A DNA stretch of 64,000 nucleotides from Halobellus litoreus (GCF_024464595.1 NZ_JANHAW010000001.1:124001-188000); one strand, 5' to 3'; shown: positions 44,224 through 53,958, counted from the stretch's first letter. Notes: generated by a model from the letters alone, not told the origin. Translations and numbers: made by a program.

Positions 44224-47200
44224 TTACGCGTCGACCGGTTCGATGCCGATCGTGACGGTCACGCCCTCGACGTCCCACTCCTCGACGAGCGCCCGCTCGC
44301 TCTCTGCGCCCAGTTCGTCGCCGGCGACGAACTCGCGGGTCCGCGTCTCCTCGGCGACGACGTCGCGGTGGCGGTCGACGAAGTCCGCGACGCGGCCGTC
44401 CGCGACGTCGACGTAGGTGTCGATCTCGCTGTCGACGTCGAGATCCAGACGCTTGCGCATCTCCTGGATCCGTCGGATCACGTCGCGCGCGTAGCCCTCC
44501 GCCTCGATTTCGTCCGTGAGTTCGGTGTCGACGTAGACGGTGCCGCCCTCGAAGTCCGCACCCGAGATGTGTGCCGGCGGTTCGGCCTCGTAGCGCACCA
44601 TCTCCTCGGTGAGGTCGTACGTCTCGCCGTCGACTTCCACGCCGCCTTCGACCTCGGCGCGGGTCTTGCCCTCGACGGCCTCCATCACCTGCTGGGCCGC
44701 TCCGCCGAACTCGGGTCCGATGACACCCATCTCCGGAGCGGCACGCTCGACGAGTTCGTCGAACTCGCTCACGACCTCGATCGATCGGGCGTTGACGCGT
44801 TCGGAGAGGAGCTCGGCGAGCGACTCGACCGCGTCGGCGACGGCGTCGTCCTCGGTGGCGACGACGACCCGCTGGACTGGCCAGCGGAGCTTTCGGCCCC
44901 CCTGCTGGCGCGCGTTCGCCGCGGCCTCCTCGACGTCGCGGAGGACGGCCATCTCCCGTTCGAGTTGCTCGTCACGCAGCGCCTCGTCGGGTTCGGGGTA
45001 CGACAGCGCGTGGACGGTCGTCGCGCTCCCGTCGAGGTGCTGGTACATCTGCTCTGCAAGGTAGGGAGTGTAGGGTGCGAGGAGCCGGATCGTCTCCTCG
45101 AGCACCGTCGAAAGCGTCGCGTACGCGCCGCGTTTCGACGCGGAGTCCTCCTCCTCCCACATCCGCTCGCGGATCGCCTTGACGTAGAAGCGCGAGACGT
45201 CCTCGGTGAGGAACTCCAGCACCGTGTTCAGCGCGTCGCTGACCTCGTAGTTCTCCCAGGCCTCGACGGCCTCGGCCTCGACGGTCTGCAGGCGCGAGAG
45301 CACCCACTCGTCGACGACCGTGAGGTCGCCGTCCGCGAGGTCCGCGTCGGCGGGGTCGTAGCCGTCCAGTTCCATATAGGGAAGCGGGAACCGGAAGACG
45401 TTCCAGAAGATGTTGAGCGTCGACTGCATCTCGCCCAACCCGTCCCACTCGAAGGAGAGGTCGACGCCCTGCTGGTCGTGACTGAGGAGGTACGCCCGCA
45501 GCGGGTCGCGGCCGGCGCGGTCGATCGCCTCCTCGGGCGTGACGATGTTGCCGAGCGACTTCGACATCTTCCGCCCGTCCTCGTCGTTGACGAAGCCGTG
45601 CATCATCACCTGCTCGTAGGGGGCCTGTCCGACCGCGGCGGTGCCCATCCCGAGTTGGGACCAGAACCACCCGCGGGTCTGGTCGTGCGCCTCGACGATC
45701 CAGTCGGCAGGCCACAGTTCCTCGTGGGCCTCGGTCTCCGAGGGGTAGTCGATCGTTCCCCACGTCGCGACCGAGGAGTCGATCCAGACGTCGAAGACGT
45801 CCGGCACGCGCTCGTAGGTCTTGCCGTCCTCGGTGATCGTCAGCGGGTCGACCGACGGTCGGTGGAGGTCGATCTCGTCGGGGTCGATGTCCTGATCCAC
45901 CCGTTCGGCGAGTTCTTCCCGGGTGCCGACGACGATCCAGTCGCCGTCCTCCGCCTGCCAGATCGGGAGCGGGATGCCCCAGTAGCGCTGCCGGGAGATG
46001 TTCCAGTCGGGCGCGTCGGAGACGAAGTCGCGGAAGCGGTTGTCGCGCGCCCACTGGGGGAACCACTCCGTCTCGTCGATGTTGTCCAGCAACTCGTCTT
46101 TGATGTCGGTGACCGTGATGAACCACTGGTCGGTGGCGAGGAAGATGATGTCCGTGTCGCAGCGCCAACAGTGGCCGTACCGGTGCTCGTGGGTTCCCGA
46201 GGCGAGCAGCGCGCCCGACTCGTCGAGGTCGTCGATGATGTCGTCGTTGGCGTCGCGGACGAAGGTGCCGGCGTAGTCGCCGGCGGCCTCAGTGAACTCG
46301 CCGCGGCCGTCGACCGGGACGTACACGTCGAGGCCGAGTTCCTCGCCGCGGGCGAAGTCCTCCTGGCCGTGCCCGGGCGCGGAGTGCACTAACCCCGTGC
46401 GGTCGGCTTCGACGTAGTCGGCGGTGTAGACCTCGGCCGCGCCCTCGAAGTCGGGGATCTCGTTCAGGTGCGATTCGAGCGGGTGGTCGTACGTCCAGCC
46501 CACGAGGTCTTCACCGGTGAGTTCCTCGACGACCTCGTAGTCCTCGTAGCGGCCCTTCTTCAGGACGTCCTCGACGCACGGTTCGGCGATGTAGAGCGTC
46601 TCGGACTCGCCGCCCTTCTCCGCGCGGACGGCCTGATACGTCATCTCGCCGTCGACGGCGACGAAGGTGTTCGCCGGGATGGTCCACGGCGTCGTCGTCC
46701 AGATGACGAGGCTGCCTTCTCGATCCTGCAACGGGAACTTCACGTAGATCGAGGGCGACGTGATCTCGTCGTACTCGACCTCGTTGGCGGCGATGGCGGT
46801 CTGACACCGCGGGCAGTAGTTGACCGACCGTTTGCCCTGTTCGACGAGGCCGCGCTCGTCGACCTGCTGGAACGCCCACCACGCGGCCTCCATATACTCC
46901 GGCGAAATCGTCTCGTACGGATCGTCCCAGTCCATCCAGACACCGATCGACTGGAAGTCCTCGTCCATCGCCTCGCGGTTGCGTTCGGCGAACGCCTTGC
47001 ACTCGTCGATGAACGCCTCCATCCCGTACTCCTCGATATCGCGCTTCGAGTCGAAGCCGAGTTCCTCCTCGACTTTCACCTCGATCGGGAGGCCGTGCAT
47101 ATCGTAGCCCGGGCGGTCGGTGACCCGGTGGCCCGACATCCGCTTGTACCGGATGACGGCGTCCTTCAGCGTCTTGTTCCACGCCGTCCCGAGGTGCATC

Positions 47201-47355
47201 TGCCCGGAGGTGTACGGCGGCCCGTCGACGAAGAAGAAGGCGGGGTCGTCGGCGTGGGCCTCCTTCGTCGCCTCGTAGGCGTCTGCGTCGTCCCAGTACG
47301 TCTCGACCGCGGACTCGACGTCCGCGGGCGTGTACTGGTCGTCGACTTCGTCCAT
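44224..47355 (-). CDS. ileS: Isoleucyl-tRNA synthetase
   Basis: A 1043-aa class I synthetase that charges tRNA-Ile. The HIGH motif appears as SGQMHLGTAWNK, KMSKS as KMSKSLGN. The editing domain lies between them and two zinc-type pairs are seen (NYCPRCQTAI, GHCWRCDTD). The C-terminal anticodon-binding part is acidic. A TATA-like ATATAC (about 47376-47384) lies 25 bases before the ATG, so the mRNA is probably leaderless, yet an array of palindromes sits just upstream. Confidence 0.96.
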   Translation of the reverse strand: MDEVDDQYTPADVESAVETYWDDADAYEATKEAHADDPAFFFVDGPPYTSGQMHLGTAWNKTLKDAVIRYKRMSGHRVTDRPGYDMHGLPIEVKVEEELGFDSKRDIEEYGMEAFIDECKAFAERNREAMDEDFQSIGVWMDWDDPYETISPEYMEAAWWAFQQVDERGLVEQGKRSVNYCPRCQTAIAANEVEYDEITSPSIYVKFPLQDREGSLVIWTTTPWTIPANTFVAVDGEMTYQAVRAEKGGESETLYIAEPCVEDVLKKGRYEDYEVVEELTGEDLVGWTYDHPLESHLNEIPDFEGAAEVYTADYVEADRTGLVHSAPGHGQEDFARGEELGLDVYVPVDGRGEFTEAAGDYAGTFVRDANDDIIDDLDESGALLASGTHEHRYGHCWRCDTDIIFLATDQWFITVTDIKDELLDNIDETEWFPQWARDNRFRDFVSDAPDWNISRQRYWGIPLPIWQAEDGDWIVVGTREELAERVDQDIDPDEIDLHRPSVDPLTITEDGKTYERVPDVFDVWIDSSVATWGTIDYPSETEAHEELWPADWIVEAHDQTRGWFWSQLGMGTAAVGQAPYEQVMMHGFVNDEDGRKMSKSLGNIVTPEEAIDRAGRDPLRAYLLSHDQQGVDLSFEWDGLGEMQSTLNIFWNVFRFPLPYMELDGYDPADADLADGDLTVVDEWVLSRLQTVEAEAVEAWENYEVSDALNTVLEFLTEDVSRFYVKAIRERMWEEEDSASKRGAYATLSTVLEETIRLLAPYTPYLAEQMYQHLDGSATTVHALSYPEPDEALRDEQLEREMAVLRDVEEAAANARQQGGRKLRWPVQRVVVATEDDAVADAVESLAELLSERVNARSIEVVSEFDELVERAAPEMGVIGPEFGGAAQQVMEAVEGKTRAEVEGGVEVDGETYDLTEEMVRYEAEPPAHISGADFEGGTVYVDTELTDEIEAEGYARDVIRRIQEMRKRLDLDVDSEIDTYVDVADGRVADFVDRHRDVVAEETRTREFVAGDELGAESERALVEEWDVEGVTVTIGIEPVDA

Positions 47356-47375
47356 ACCCGTGGAGTACCAGCGGA

Positions 47376-47384
47376 CGTATATGA
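47376..47384 (-). promoter_or_regulatory. TATA element of ileS
   Basis: Minus-strand TTCATATAC is centred about 25 bases from the ATG at 47355, which fits a leaderless transcript. Confidence 0.5.
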
Positions 47385-47465
47385 AATCCGTGGAAGCGCG
47401 GCGTGCACTCTACGGTAGTAGCGGGACGATGCGCAGCGGTCACAGAGGCAGTGCAGTCGCGGAGG

Positions 47466-47604
47466 CAGTGCGGTCGTCGCACTGAACCGCGAGCGAGGCC
47501 GAAGGCCGAGCGAGCGGCTCTTTTTTGGTCCAGATTTTTTGCGCCGAGGGCGAGACGGCTATGCCGTCTCGCTTCCCCACGGGCGACTCGCGAGTCGCCC
47601 GTGG
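47466..47604. repeat. Array of four palindromes with T6 runs upstream of ileS
   Basis: Four hairpins in a row: CAGTGCG-GTCGT-CGCACTG (47466-47484); CCGC/GCGG around GGCC-GAA-GGCC (47487-47517); GCGAGACGGC-TAT-GCCGTCTCGC, two 10-base arms (47550-47572); and a 28-bp perfect palindrome with half CCACGGGCGACTCG (47577-47604). T6 runs on the + strand lie at 47521 and 47535. No coding frame covers the region. Confidence 0.8.
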
Positions 47605-47634
47605 AGAGTGGTGCGCTTCGCGCGCCCGAGGCGT

Positions 47635-47640
47635 AAAAAA
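47635..47640 (-). terminator. T6 run just after the 152-aa gene
   Basis: Six T on the minus strand begin seven bases past the TGA of the preceding gene. Archaeal termination commonly uses such runs. Confidence 0.5.
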
Positions 47641-47646
47641 GGTGGA

Positions 47647-48105
47647 TCAGAAGTCCGGGAGGTCGTCCGGGGCCTCGTACTCGGACTCCCAGGTGATGTA
47701 GTCGTCTTTGAGGACCTCACAGGCGGTCTGTCCGAGTTCGGTCAGGCCGGCGTTGATGCTCGACACCGTCTTCCAGGAGTCGATCTCGGGGTGAAGCGCT
47801 CGCTCCTTCCAGTCCTCGGGGATCCCGGGCGCGTGGTAGCCGACGCGGTCCGCGAAGTCGTCCCAAAAGAAGTCGAACTGGGCGAGGAGGTCGAGATCGA
47901 GGACGATCTGCCACTCCTCGGCCGTCACGTCCGTCGTCGCCCGCCATCGCTCGAAGGCGTCCGCCCACGCGCCGTCGCGGAGGAGTTCCTCGAGTTGGTC
48001 GCGCCGGTAGTCGGTGTCGCCGATCACCTCGGCGTCGTCGTACTCGTTGGGATCGACCACGTCCTCCAGTTCGGGGACCGGCGGCGTGTCCACGGAGAGA
48101 CTCAT
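47647..48105 (-). CDS. Conserved-looking acidic protein, unknown
   Basis: A 152-aa soluble acidic protein, rich in Trp (AFERWRATTDVTAEEWQIVL, FFWDDFADRVGYHAPGIPED). The C-terminal helix-rich part ends DYITWESEYEAPDDLPDF. I do not recognise a family; the even codon pattern and acidic composition argue for a real gene. Confidence 0.75.
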   Translation of the reverse strand: MSLSVDTPPVPELEDVVDPNEYDDAEVIGDTDYRRDQLEELLRDGAWADAFERWRATTDVTAEEWQIVLDLDLLAQFDFFWDDFADRVGYHAPGIPEDWKERALHPEIDSWKTVSSINAGLTELGQTACEVLKDDYITWESEYEAPDDLPDF

Positions 48106-48174
48106 ACCTGTGCCGTTCGGGTGCCGTGGGTATAAGCGATGTGCGACCGCGAGGCGTCTGTCGGGGACGCCGAG

Positions 48175-48690
48175 TTACCCCTCGTCGCCGAAGTCGCCGA
48201 AGTCGTCGAGGTCGTCGAGATCCTCCCGTCGCTCGCTCCCGTCCGCGTCGGATTCGTCGCCGAAGTCGAAGCGTTCGGGCGGTTGCCCCGCGGCGTCGAG
48301 GACGATGTCCGACACTTCGATCGGGCAGTCGACGCGGACCGCGAGGGCGATGGCGTCACTCGGCCGCGCGTCGAAGACGAACCGCTGGGGCTCGCCGTTC
48401 TCGTACCGTTCGGCGTCGATCTTTGCATAGAATGTACCGTCGGCGACGTCGTCGATGCGGACCTTGTCGATCGCGCCGCCGAACTCGGTGAGCATCTCGA
48501 CGAGGAGGTCGTGCGTCAGCGGGCGCTCGAACGCCTCGCCGGTGACCGCGAGTTGGATCGCCCGGGCCTGGTCGGTAGTGACCACGATAGGGAGCAGTTC
48601 CGACCGCGCCGCGACCACGACCGCGGGGATGTTCTCGCCGTCCGCGTCGATACCGACGGCGATGCCCTGGACCTCGCCCGGGTGATTCAT
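48175..48690 (-). CDS. Bifunctional nuclease (BFN, DUF151) family protein
   Basis: A 171-aa protein. The BFN core is visible: LPIVVTTDQARAIQLAVTGE, RPLTHDLLVEMLTEFGGAID, and FDARPSDAIALAVRVDCPIE. Family members in plants and bacteria act on DNA and RNA. An acidic Asp-rich tail (DDLDDFGDFGDEG) of 30 residues is added. The ATG at 48690 is preferred; the longer frame is basic. Confidence 0.87.
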   Translation of the reverse strand: MNHPGEVQGIAVGIDADGENIPAVVVAARSELLPIVVTTDQARAIQLAVTGEAFERPLTHDLLVEMLTEFGGAIDKVRIDDVADGTFYAKIDAERYENGEPQRFVFDARPSDAIALAVRVDCPIEVSDIVLDAAGQPPERFDFGDESDADGSERREDLDDLDDFGDFGDEG

Positions 48691-48922
48691 ACCACCACGT
48701 ACTCCGCCCGGGTACGAATACTTACGGGACGGGTGGACCGGACGCGACGAACCGGACGCCGGAGGAACGCAACGAACCGGCGTCGGACCGGACGCGGCGA
48801 ACCTGACGTCGGACCGAGCGCGGGCCCCCTCCAACACGGAGACTGTGGGCGCTCGATAGGGTATAAACGCCGGCGCGAGAGTCGCGGCCGACGTTCGGAC
48901 CCGGTGGGGGAGGGACGCCCGG

Positions 48923-49543
48923 TCAGCGCTGCCGGACGAACCAGACGCCGAACCACAGGAGAAGTACGGTTAGGCCGCCGAGAAACACCAGCAGTCCCGG
49001 CGGGGGCCCCGACGCGGCGGTCGTCGCGGCCGTGTCGGCAGCGACCTGTACTGACTCCGTCTGCGTCTCGTAGCCGCCGTCGGCCCCGCCCGTCCGTCCG
49101 ACGAACGGGACCCCCTCGATGGCGACCTGCGCCAGTAGGCTCACGAGGCCGACGACGCCGACGCCGGCGAGGAGTCGCTTGAGCACGTCCGAGAGTCCCG
49201 TGGTCTCCTCGTCGTCGGCGGCGACGACGACCAGCGGGCGGTCCGCGGGCGCGTACACCTTCATCTCGCGGCCCTTCTCGGAGTAGACCGTGTCGACGAC
49301 CTCGACCGCGCCGGCGGACTCCAGGCGTTCGAGGTGGTACTGGACGTTCTGCAGGGAGGTATCGACGGAGTCCGCGAGAGCGGCCGGGTTCGCCGGTTCG
49401 TCGTGAAGCGTTGCGAGGACGCGGCGGGCGGTCGCCGACGAGAGCGCCGACAGCAGGTCGTCGGCGTCGTCGTCTTCGAGGCCGACGACGCGCGGCGAGG
49501 CGTCGACGTCGGGCTCTGATTGGGAGGGCAAGAGGCGAGCCAT
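48923..49543 (-). CDS. ArsR-like winged-helix regulator with C-terminal membrane helices
   Basis: A 206-aa protein. Residues 25-90 are a winged helix (LLSALSSATARRVLATLHDE, DTSLQNVQYHLERLESAGAV), then VYSEKGREMKVYAPA forms the wing. Two membrane helices follow (VLKRLLAGVGVVGLVSLLAQ and LLVFLGGLTVLLLWFGVWF). A membrane-bound transcription regulator is common in haloarchaea; the targets are unknown. The ATG at 49543 starts just before the acidic leader. Confidence 0.82.
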   Translation of the reverse strand: MARLLPSQSEPDVDASPRVVGLEDDDADDLLSALSSATARRVLATLHDEPANPAALADSVDTSLQNVQYHLERLESAGAVEVVDTVYSEKGREMKVYAPADRPLVVVAADDEETTGLSDVLKRLLAGVGVVGLVSLLAQVAIEGVPFVGRTGGADGGYETQTESVQVAADTAATTAASGPPPGLLVFLGGLTVLLLWFGVWFVRQR

Positions 49544-49720
49544 CGTTCGCCGGTAGGAGACAGACCGATACAAACCTGTTGTTCGGACCGCCGTTCGTCG
49601 AGGGGAGTCGGCGAAACGCTCTACGTGACACTCGCGACCCGAACGGACCCGTCGGGCGACACTCGCGGCTCGGCCGACGGCTCCGCAATACACTTGCCTC
49701 CCGGTTTCGTACGTCCCGGT

Positions 49721-50308
49721 ATGTACGTCCGGGACGCCAAAAACCGCGACGAGGTCTGGTTACTCGACAGGATCGAGGAGGCGGACATCGACGACCCCGC
49801 GTTCCGGTCTCGTGACTACGTGATCGCGCTCGACGAGGAGACGTCGAGAAAGGCCGGGTTCGGGCGGATCCGGGTTCACAAGACGGATGCTGGGAACTTC
49901 TGTGAACTCGCCTTCGTGTACACGCTCCCCCCCTGGCGACAGCAGGGCGTCGGCGCGCACGTCATCGAGCGCCTCGTCGCGGAGGCGAGCGACGAGGGGT
50001 ACGAGACGGTGTTCACGTTCACGCGACAGCCCTCGTACTTCACGCCGTTCGGGTTCGACCCGCGCGAGACAGGCGACCTGCCCGACCCCGTGAAGGCGCG
50101 GCTCGAAGCGGTCCGAGACGAACGCGGCGACGACGTCATCGCGATGAGCGTCCACGCCGACGACTTCGAGGTCCCCGAGTCGTTCCGCGAGCGGTTCAAG
50201 CAGGCGTCGCCCGCCGACAAGCCGGAGGGCGACGGCGTCGAGGAGACGCCGGAAGACTTCGGTATCGACCCCTCGGAGGCGACCTACAAGTACGACACCG
50301 GGAACTGA
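49721..50308 (+). CDS. GNAT family N-acetyltransferase
   Basis: A 195-aa protein. The acetyl-CoA loop is LPPWRQQGVGAHVIERLVAE, followed by GYETVFTFT and PSYFTPFGFDPRET. It lacks membrane parts. The acceptor is unknown. The ATG at 49721 is favoured because the upstream frame is non-acidic. Confidence 0.85.
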   Translation: MYVRDAKNRDEVWLLDRIEEADIDDPAFRSRDYVIALDEETSRKAGFGRIRVHKTDAGNFCELAFVYTLPPWRQQGVGAHVIERLVAEASDEGYETVFTFTRQPSYFTPFGFDPRETGDLPDPVKARLEAVRDERGDDVIAMSVHADDFEVPESFRERFKQASPADKPEGDGVEETPEDFGIDPSEATYKYDTGN

Positions 50309-50369
50309 GTGAGGATCGCGGCGGCAGACTGCACGGGGACCGAGCGTGGCTCTCGGCGGCGCGTCGAAC

Positions 50370-50651
50370 CTACGTTCGGTCGTCGAGGAAGTCTGTGCTG
50401 AACACGATGTAGGCGAGGACGCTGCAGAAGAGGATCGGCGGGAGGAGCGCGAACGCCCACAGGGGTTCGATGCCCCACCCGAGCAGTAAGACGACGTTGC
50501 CGAGGCCGATCGCGAGGAACGGCGCGACGGCGAGCGCCGCCCGCTTGCGGTTTCTATTGCTTGACTCCGACTCCAGCGGGTCGTTCGGATCGAACTCGTC
50601 GGCGGTCGAGGCGGGATCGGCGCGGTCGCCGGCCGACGTGGACGAGGCCAT
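50370..50651 (-). CDS. Small membrane protein (possibly DUF5822)
   Basis: A 93-aa protein with an acidic/Ser-rich 35-residue head and two helices (AALAVAPFLAIGLGNVVLLL and PLWAFALLPPILFCSVLAYI). The family name is a guess from memory. Convergent with the acetyltransferase. Confidence 0.7.
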   Translation of the reverse strand: MASSTSAGDRADPASTADEFDPNDPLESESSNRNRKRAALAVAPFLAIGLGNVVLLLGWGIEPLWAFALLPPILFCSVLAYIVFSTDFLDDRT

Positions 50652-50734
50652 ACTCGGAGTTCGGAGCGGAGCGATAAAAACGCCGCGCTGTCGTCGGCTC
50701 CGGATCTGTACCGGGCAACCACCCGGACCCGGGT

Positions 50735-51031
50735 TCAGCGACCGACGTCCGACTCCCCCTCGTCGCCTTCCAGCCGCGAGGCGAGTTCCACGAGACCGAA
50801 GAGGAGGCCGAGAAGCAGCGTCGAGACGGCGACCCCGTACAGCGCGACCGCCGCGGGAGTCACGGGGATCGTCACGTCGGTGCCGAGAATCGCCGCTTCG
50901 GAGATCGCCACCGAACCGTTGCTCCCGACGAGCCAGCCGATCGCGCCCGAGAGAGCGACGATCGTCGCGCCGAGCCCCAGCATAATCTTTCGCCCGAGGC
51001 CCGGAGCGGCCGTTTCGGCATCGGAGTTCAC
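50735..51031 (-). CDS. Small membrane protein (possibly DUF7520)
   Basis: A 98-aa protein with two helices (IMLGLGATIVALSGAIGWLV and AAVALYGVAVSTLLLGLLFG) and an acidic C-terminus. Of the same general type as its downstream neighbour, 83 bp away. Function unknown; the family name is uncertain. Confidence 0.7.
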   Translation of the reverse strand: MNSDAETAAPGLGRKIMLGLGATIVALSGAIGWLVGSNGSVAISEAAILGTDVTIPVTPAAVALYGVAVSTLLLGLLFGLVELASRLEGDEGESDVGR

Positions 51032-51150
51032 ACCTGCCCTACGTGAGCGAGCGGCTTTTCGCTTGCCCTTCGGTCCGGCGGTACTGCTGATTATGTGAAC
51101 GGTCCGCCGTCAACGGCAGGTACAAACCGCCGCCGGACGAACCGCGGCTG

Positions 51151-51651
51151 ATGACCGACGAACGCAGGCGAGACGAGGACCTCGTCGAACGCGCCCGCGA
51201 GGCGCTCGAAGACGCCTACGTCCCCTATTCGGAGTACCGCGTCGGCGCGGCCCTGAGAACCGCAGACGGGACGGTGTACACCGGTTGCAACATCGAGAAC
51301 GCGAACTACTCGAACAGCCTCCACGCCGAGGAGGTCGCCATCGCCTCGGCCGTGCGGGACGGCCACCGCGAGTTCGACCGGATCGCGGTCTCCTCCGGCG
51401 CGCGAGACGGGGTGACGCCCTGCGGGATGTGTCGACAGACGCTCGCGGAGTTCGCGAACGCGGATCTGAAAGTCGTCTGTGACGAGGGCGGGACAGAAAA
51501 GACGGCGTACACGCTCGGAGAACTGCTGCCCAACACGATCTCCCTGGAGACGCTGTCTGCGGCCGAGGCGCAGCGCGAGTCCGGAGAAGAGGGGAAATCC
51601 GAGGGCGCATCGGACAGCGACGACGCCGACGCGTCGGCTTCGGGTCGGTAG
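51151..51651 (+). CDS. cdd: Cytidine deaminase
   Basis: A 166-aa zinc enzyme of pyrimidine salvage. The motif VGAALRTADGTVYTGCNIEN is followed by SLHAEEVAI (HAE) and TPCGMCRQTLAEF (PCxxC), the full set of zinc ligands and catalytic Glu. A disordered acidic/Ser tail of about 30 residues is extra. Uridine phosphorylase follows 57 bp downstream, and together they turn cytidine into uracil and ribose-1-phosphate. Confidence 0.93.
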   Translation: MTDERRRDEDLVERAREALEDAYVPYSEYRVGAALRTADGTVYTGCNIENANYSNSLHAEEVAIASAVRDGHREFDRIAVSSGARDGVTPCGMCRQTLAEFANADLKVVCDEGGTEKTAYTLGELLPNTISLETLSAAEAQRESGEEGKSEGASDSDDADASASGR

Positions 51652-51708
51652 CCCGAGACCGGTCCAGCCGGTCGACAGTGTATTTCCGCTGCGGCCGGGA
51701 GTGGTAGT

Positions 51709-52527
51709 ATGAGCGACAGCGAAGACCCCAACGACGACGTGCAGTACCACATCGCCGTCGGTCCCGACGACGTCGCGGACAGCGTCCTCCTGCCGGGGAA
51801 CCCCGAGCGCGTGGACAAGATCACCGCGCTGTGGGACGAGTACGACGAGAAGGCCTACCACCGCGAGTACCGGACGGCGACCGGAACGTACGAGGAGACG
51901 CCGATCTCGGTCACCTCGACCGGGATCGGGAGCCCGTCGGCCGCCATCGCGGTCGAGGAACTGGCGCGCGTGGACGCCGGGACGTTCGTCCGCGTCGGCT
52001 CCTGCGGCGCGATCCAGCCCGAGATGGACGTTGGCGATCTGGTGATCACGTCCGGAGCCGTCCGCCAGGAGGGGACCTCGAAGGAGTACGTCCGCGAGGA
52101 CTACCCGGCCGTCGCGGACCACGAGGTCGTCGCCGCGCTCGTCGCCGCGGCGGAGCGACTCGGCTACGACTACCACGTGGGGCTGACGATGAGCGCCGAC
52201 TCGTTTTACGCCGGTCAGGGTCGCCCCGGCTTCGAGGAGTTCCGCGCCGCCGGGTCGGAATCGCTGGTCGAGGAGTTACGGGCGGCCAACGTGAAGAACA
52301 TCGAGATGGAGGCCGCCGCGCTCCTGACCGTCGCCAACGTGTACGGGCTCCGCGCGGGGGCGGTCTGCTCGGTCTACGCGAACCGGATCACCGGCGAGTT
52401 CCGCACCGAGGGGGAATCGCGCGCCGCCGAGACGGCGAGTCTCGCGGTGCACCTGCTCGCGAAGATGGACGAGGCGAAGCGGGCGGCCGGGGTCGATCAC
52501 TGGCATCCGGGCCTCTCGATCGAGTGA
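51709..52527 (+). CDS. udp: Uridine phosphorylase (nucleoside phosphorylase family)
   Basis: A 272-aa NP-I family enzyme. Phosphate and nucleoside contacts are visible: VLLPGNPERVDKI, TGIGSPSAAIAVEELARV, RVGSCGAIQPEMDVGDLVI, and the Glu region IEMEAAALLTVANVYGLRAG. Uridine phosphorylase is the best match; other nucleosides are possible. Probably in one operon with cdd. Confidence 0.88.
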   Translation: MSDSEDPNDDVQYHIAVGPDDVADSVLLPGNPERVDKITALWDEYDEKAYHREYRTATGTYEETPISVTSTGIGSPSAAIAVEELARVDAGTFVRVGSCGAIQPEMDVGDLVITSGAVRQEGTSKEYVREDYPAVADHEVVAALVAAAERLGYDYHVGLTMSADSFYAGQGRPGFEEFRAAGSESLVEELRAANVKNIEMEAAALLTVANVYGLRAGAVCSVYANRITGEFRTEGESRAAETASLAVHLLAKMDEAKRAAGVDHWHPGLSIE

Positions 52528-52624
52528 GGGCGGCTTCGTCGGTCCCGACCCGTCCGATCCGTCGGACGCGACGCGCCAGTGACGTTTCGCAGTCCCTTTA
52601 TCCGAGGCGGTGACAGACATACGT

Positions 52625-53809
52625 ATGAGCACGCAGATCGTCGTCGTCGGCTCCGGCTATGCGGGTGCCGGTGCCGTCAAACGGCTCGAAGAGGAACTCG
52701 ACGCGGGGATGGAACTCACCTGGATCTCGGAGACCGACTACCACCTCGTCCTCCACGAAGTCCACCGCTGTATCCGCGATCCGAGCGTCGAATCGAAGAT
52801 CACGATCCCGATCGACGACATCAAATCAGACGCCACCGAGTTCCGCAAGGGCCACGTCACCGACGTCGACGCCGACGAACGGGTCGTCGAACTCGAAGAC
52901 GGCGAGGTCGAGTACGATTATCTCCTGCTGGCGATCGGTTCCGGCACGGCCTTCTTCGGCATCGACGGCCTCCGCGAGTACGCCCACGAACTGAAGAGCC
53001 TCGACGACGCTCGGACGATCCACGCCGAGGTCAAGGAGGCCGCCGAGGCGGCCTCCCGCGACGACCCCGCCCAGATCATCATCGGCGGCGCGGGGCTCTC
53101 GGGTATCCAGACGGCCGGCGAGATCGCGGAGTATCGCGACGAACACCGCGCCCCGATCGACGTGACCCTCGTCGAGGGCCTCGACGAGGTCTTCCCGAAC
53201 AACGATCCCGAACTGCAGGGCGCGCTCCGACGGCGACTGGAAGCGCTCGACATCGAGATCCTCACCGGCGACTTCATCTCGAAGGTCGACGAGGAGACGG
53301 TGTACCTCGGCGACGACGAGGACGACGCCGAACTCGCCTACGACACGCTCGTCTGGACCGGCGGCATCACCGGTCACGAGGAGGTCCACGGGATGGAACT
53401 CGATCAGGACGACCGTTCGCACCGCGTCTTCGCCGACGCCGACTTCCAGACGTCCGACGAGCGGGTGTTCGCACTCGGCGACACGGCCCTCGTCGAGCAG
53501 GGTCCCGATTCGGTCGCGCCGCCGACGGCGCAGGCTGCCTGGCAGGCCGCCGACGTCGCGGGCGAGAACGTGGCCCGCGCCGCGGCGGGCAAGCCCCTGA
53601 AGACGTGGCGCCACGACGACAAGGGGACGGTCGTCTCCGTCGGCGACGACGCCGTCGCCCACGACGTCAAACTGCCCGTCTTCGGTTCCTTCCCGATGAA
53701 CGTCTTCGGCGGCCCGGCCGCGCGAAACCTGAAGAAGGCAATCGCCGCCCGCTGGATCGCCGACGTCTCCTCGCCGAAGAACGCCCTCGGCGCGTGGGAG
53801 AGCCTCTGA
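52625..53809 (+). CDS. NDH-2-like NAD(P)H:quinone/FAD-dependent oxidoreductase
   Basis: A 394-aa flavoprotein. The FAD site is IVVVGSGYAGAGAVKRLEEE, the NADH site IIIGGAGLSGIQTAGEIAEY, and the second FAD loop FALGDTALVEQ. It has the type II NADH dehydrogenase arrangement with no membrane helices and probably binds the membrane surface. The ATG at 52625 starts directly before the FAD fold. Confidence 0.88.
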   Translation: MSTQIVVVGSGYAGAGAVKRLEEELDAGMELTWISETDYHLVLHEVHRCIRDPSVESKITIPIDDIKSDATEFRKGHVTDVDADERVVELEDGEVEYDYLLLAIGSGTAFFGIDGLREYAHELKSLDDARTIHAEVKEAAEAASRDDPAQIIIGGAGLSGIQTAGEIAEYRDEHRAPIDVTLVEGLDEVFPNNDPELQGALRRRLEALDIEILTGDFISKVDEETVYLGDDEDDAELAYDTLVWTGGITGHEEVHGMELDQDDRSHRVFADADFQTSDERVFALGDTALVEQGPDSVAPPTAQAAWQAADVAGENVARAAAGKPLKTWRHDDKGTVVSVGDDAVAHDVKLPVFGSFPMNVFGGPAARNLKKAIAARWIADVSSPKNALGAWESL

Positions 53810-53958
53810 GCGGCCGATAACTCATTCTGAGGCGGACGGCCTTCGACCGATCGCGGGCGTCGCGAGCGCCTCGATCTGTCGAGCGTCCGACCGGACGGTC
53901 GGTGGACTCACCGACGGCCGAGCGAGAGAAGAAACCGAAGCAGTAGCGGGCCGCGCCC

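Noticed and set aside
47356-47646. T-box-like or attenuator leader for ileS
   Set aside because: T-boxes are not known in archaea, and a TATA element 25 bases before the ATG suggests that ileS mRNA lacks a leader.
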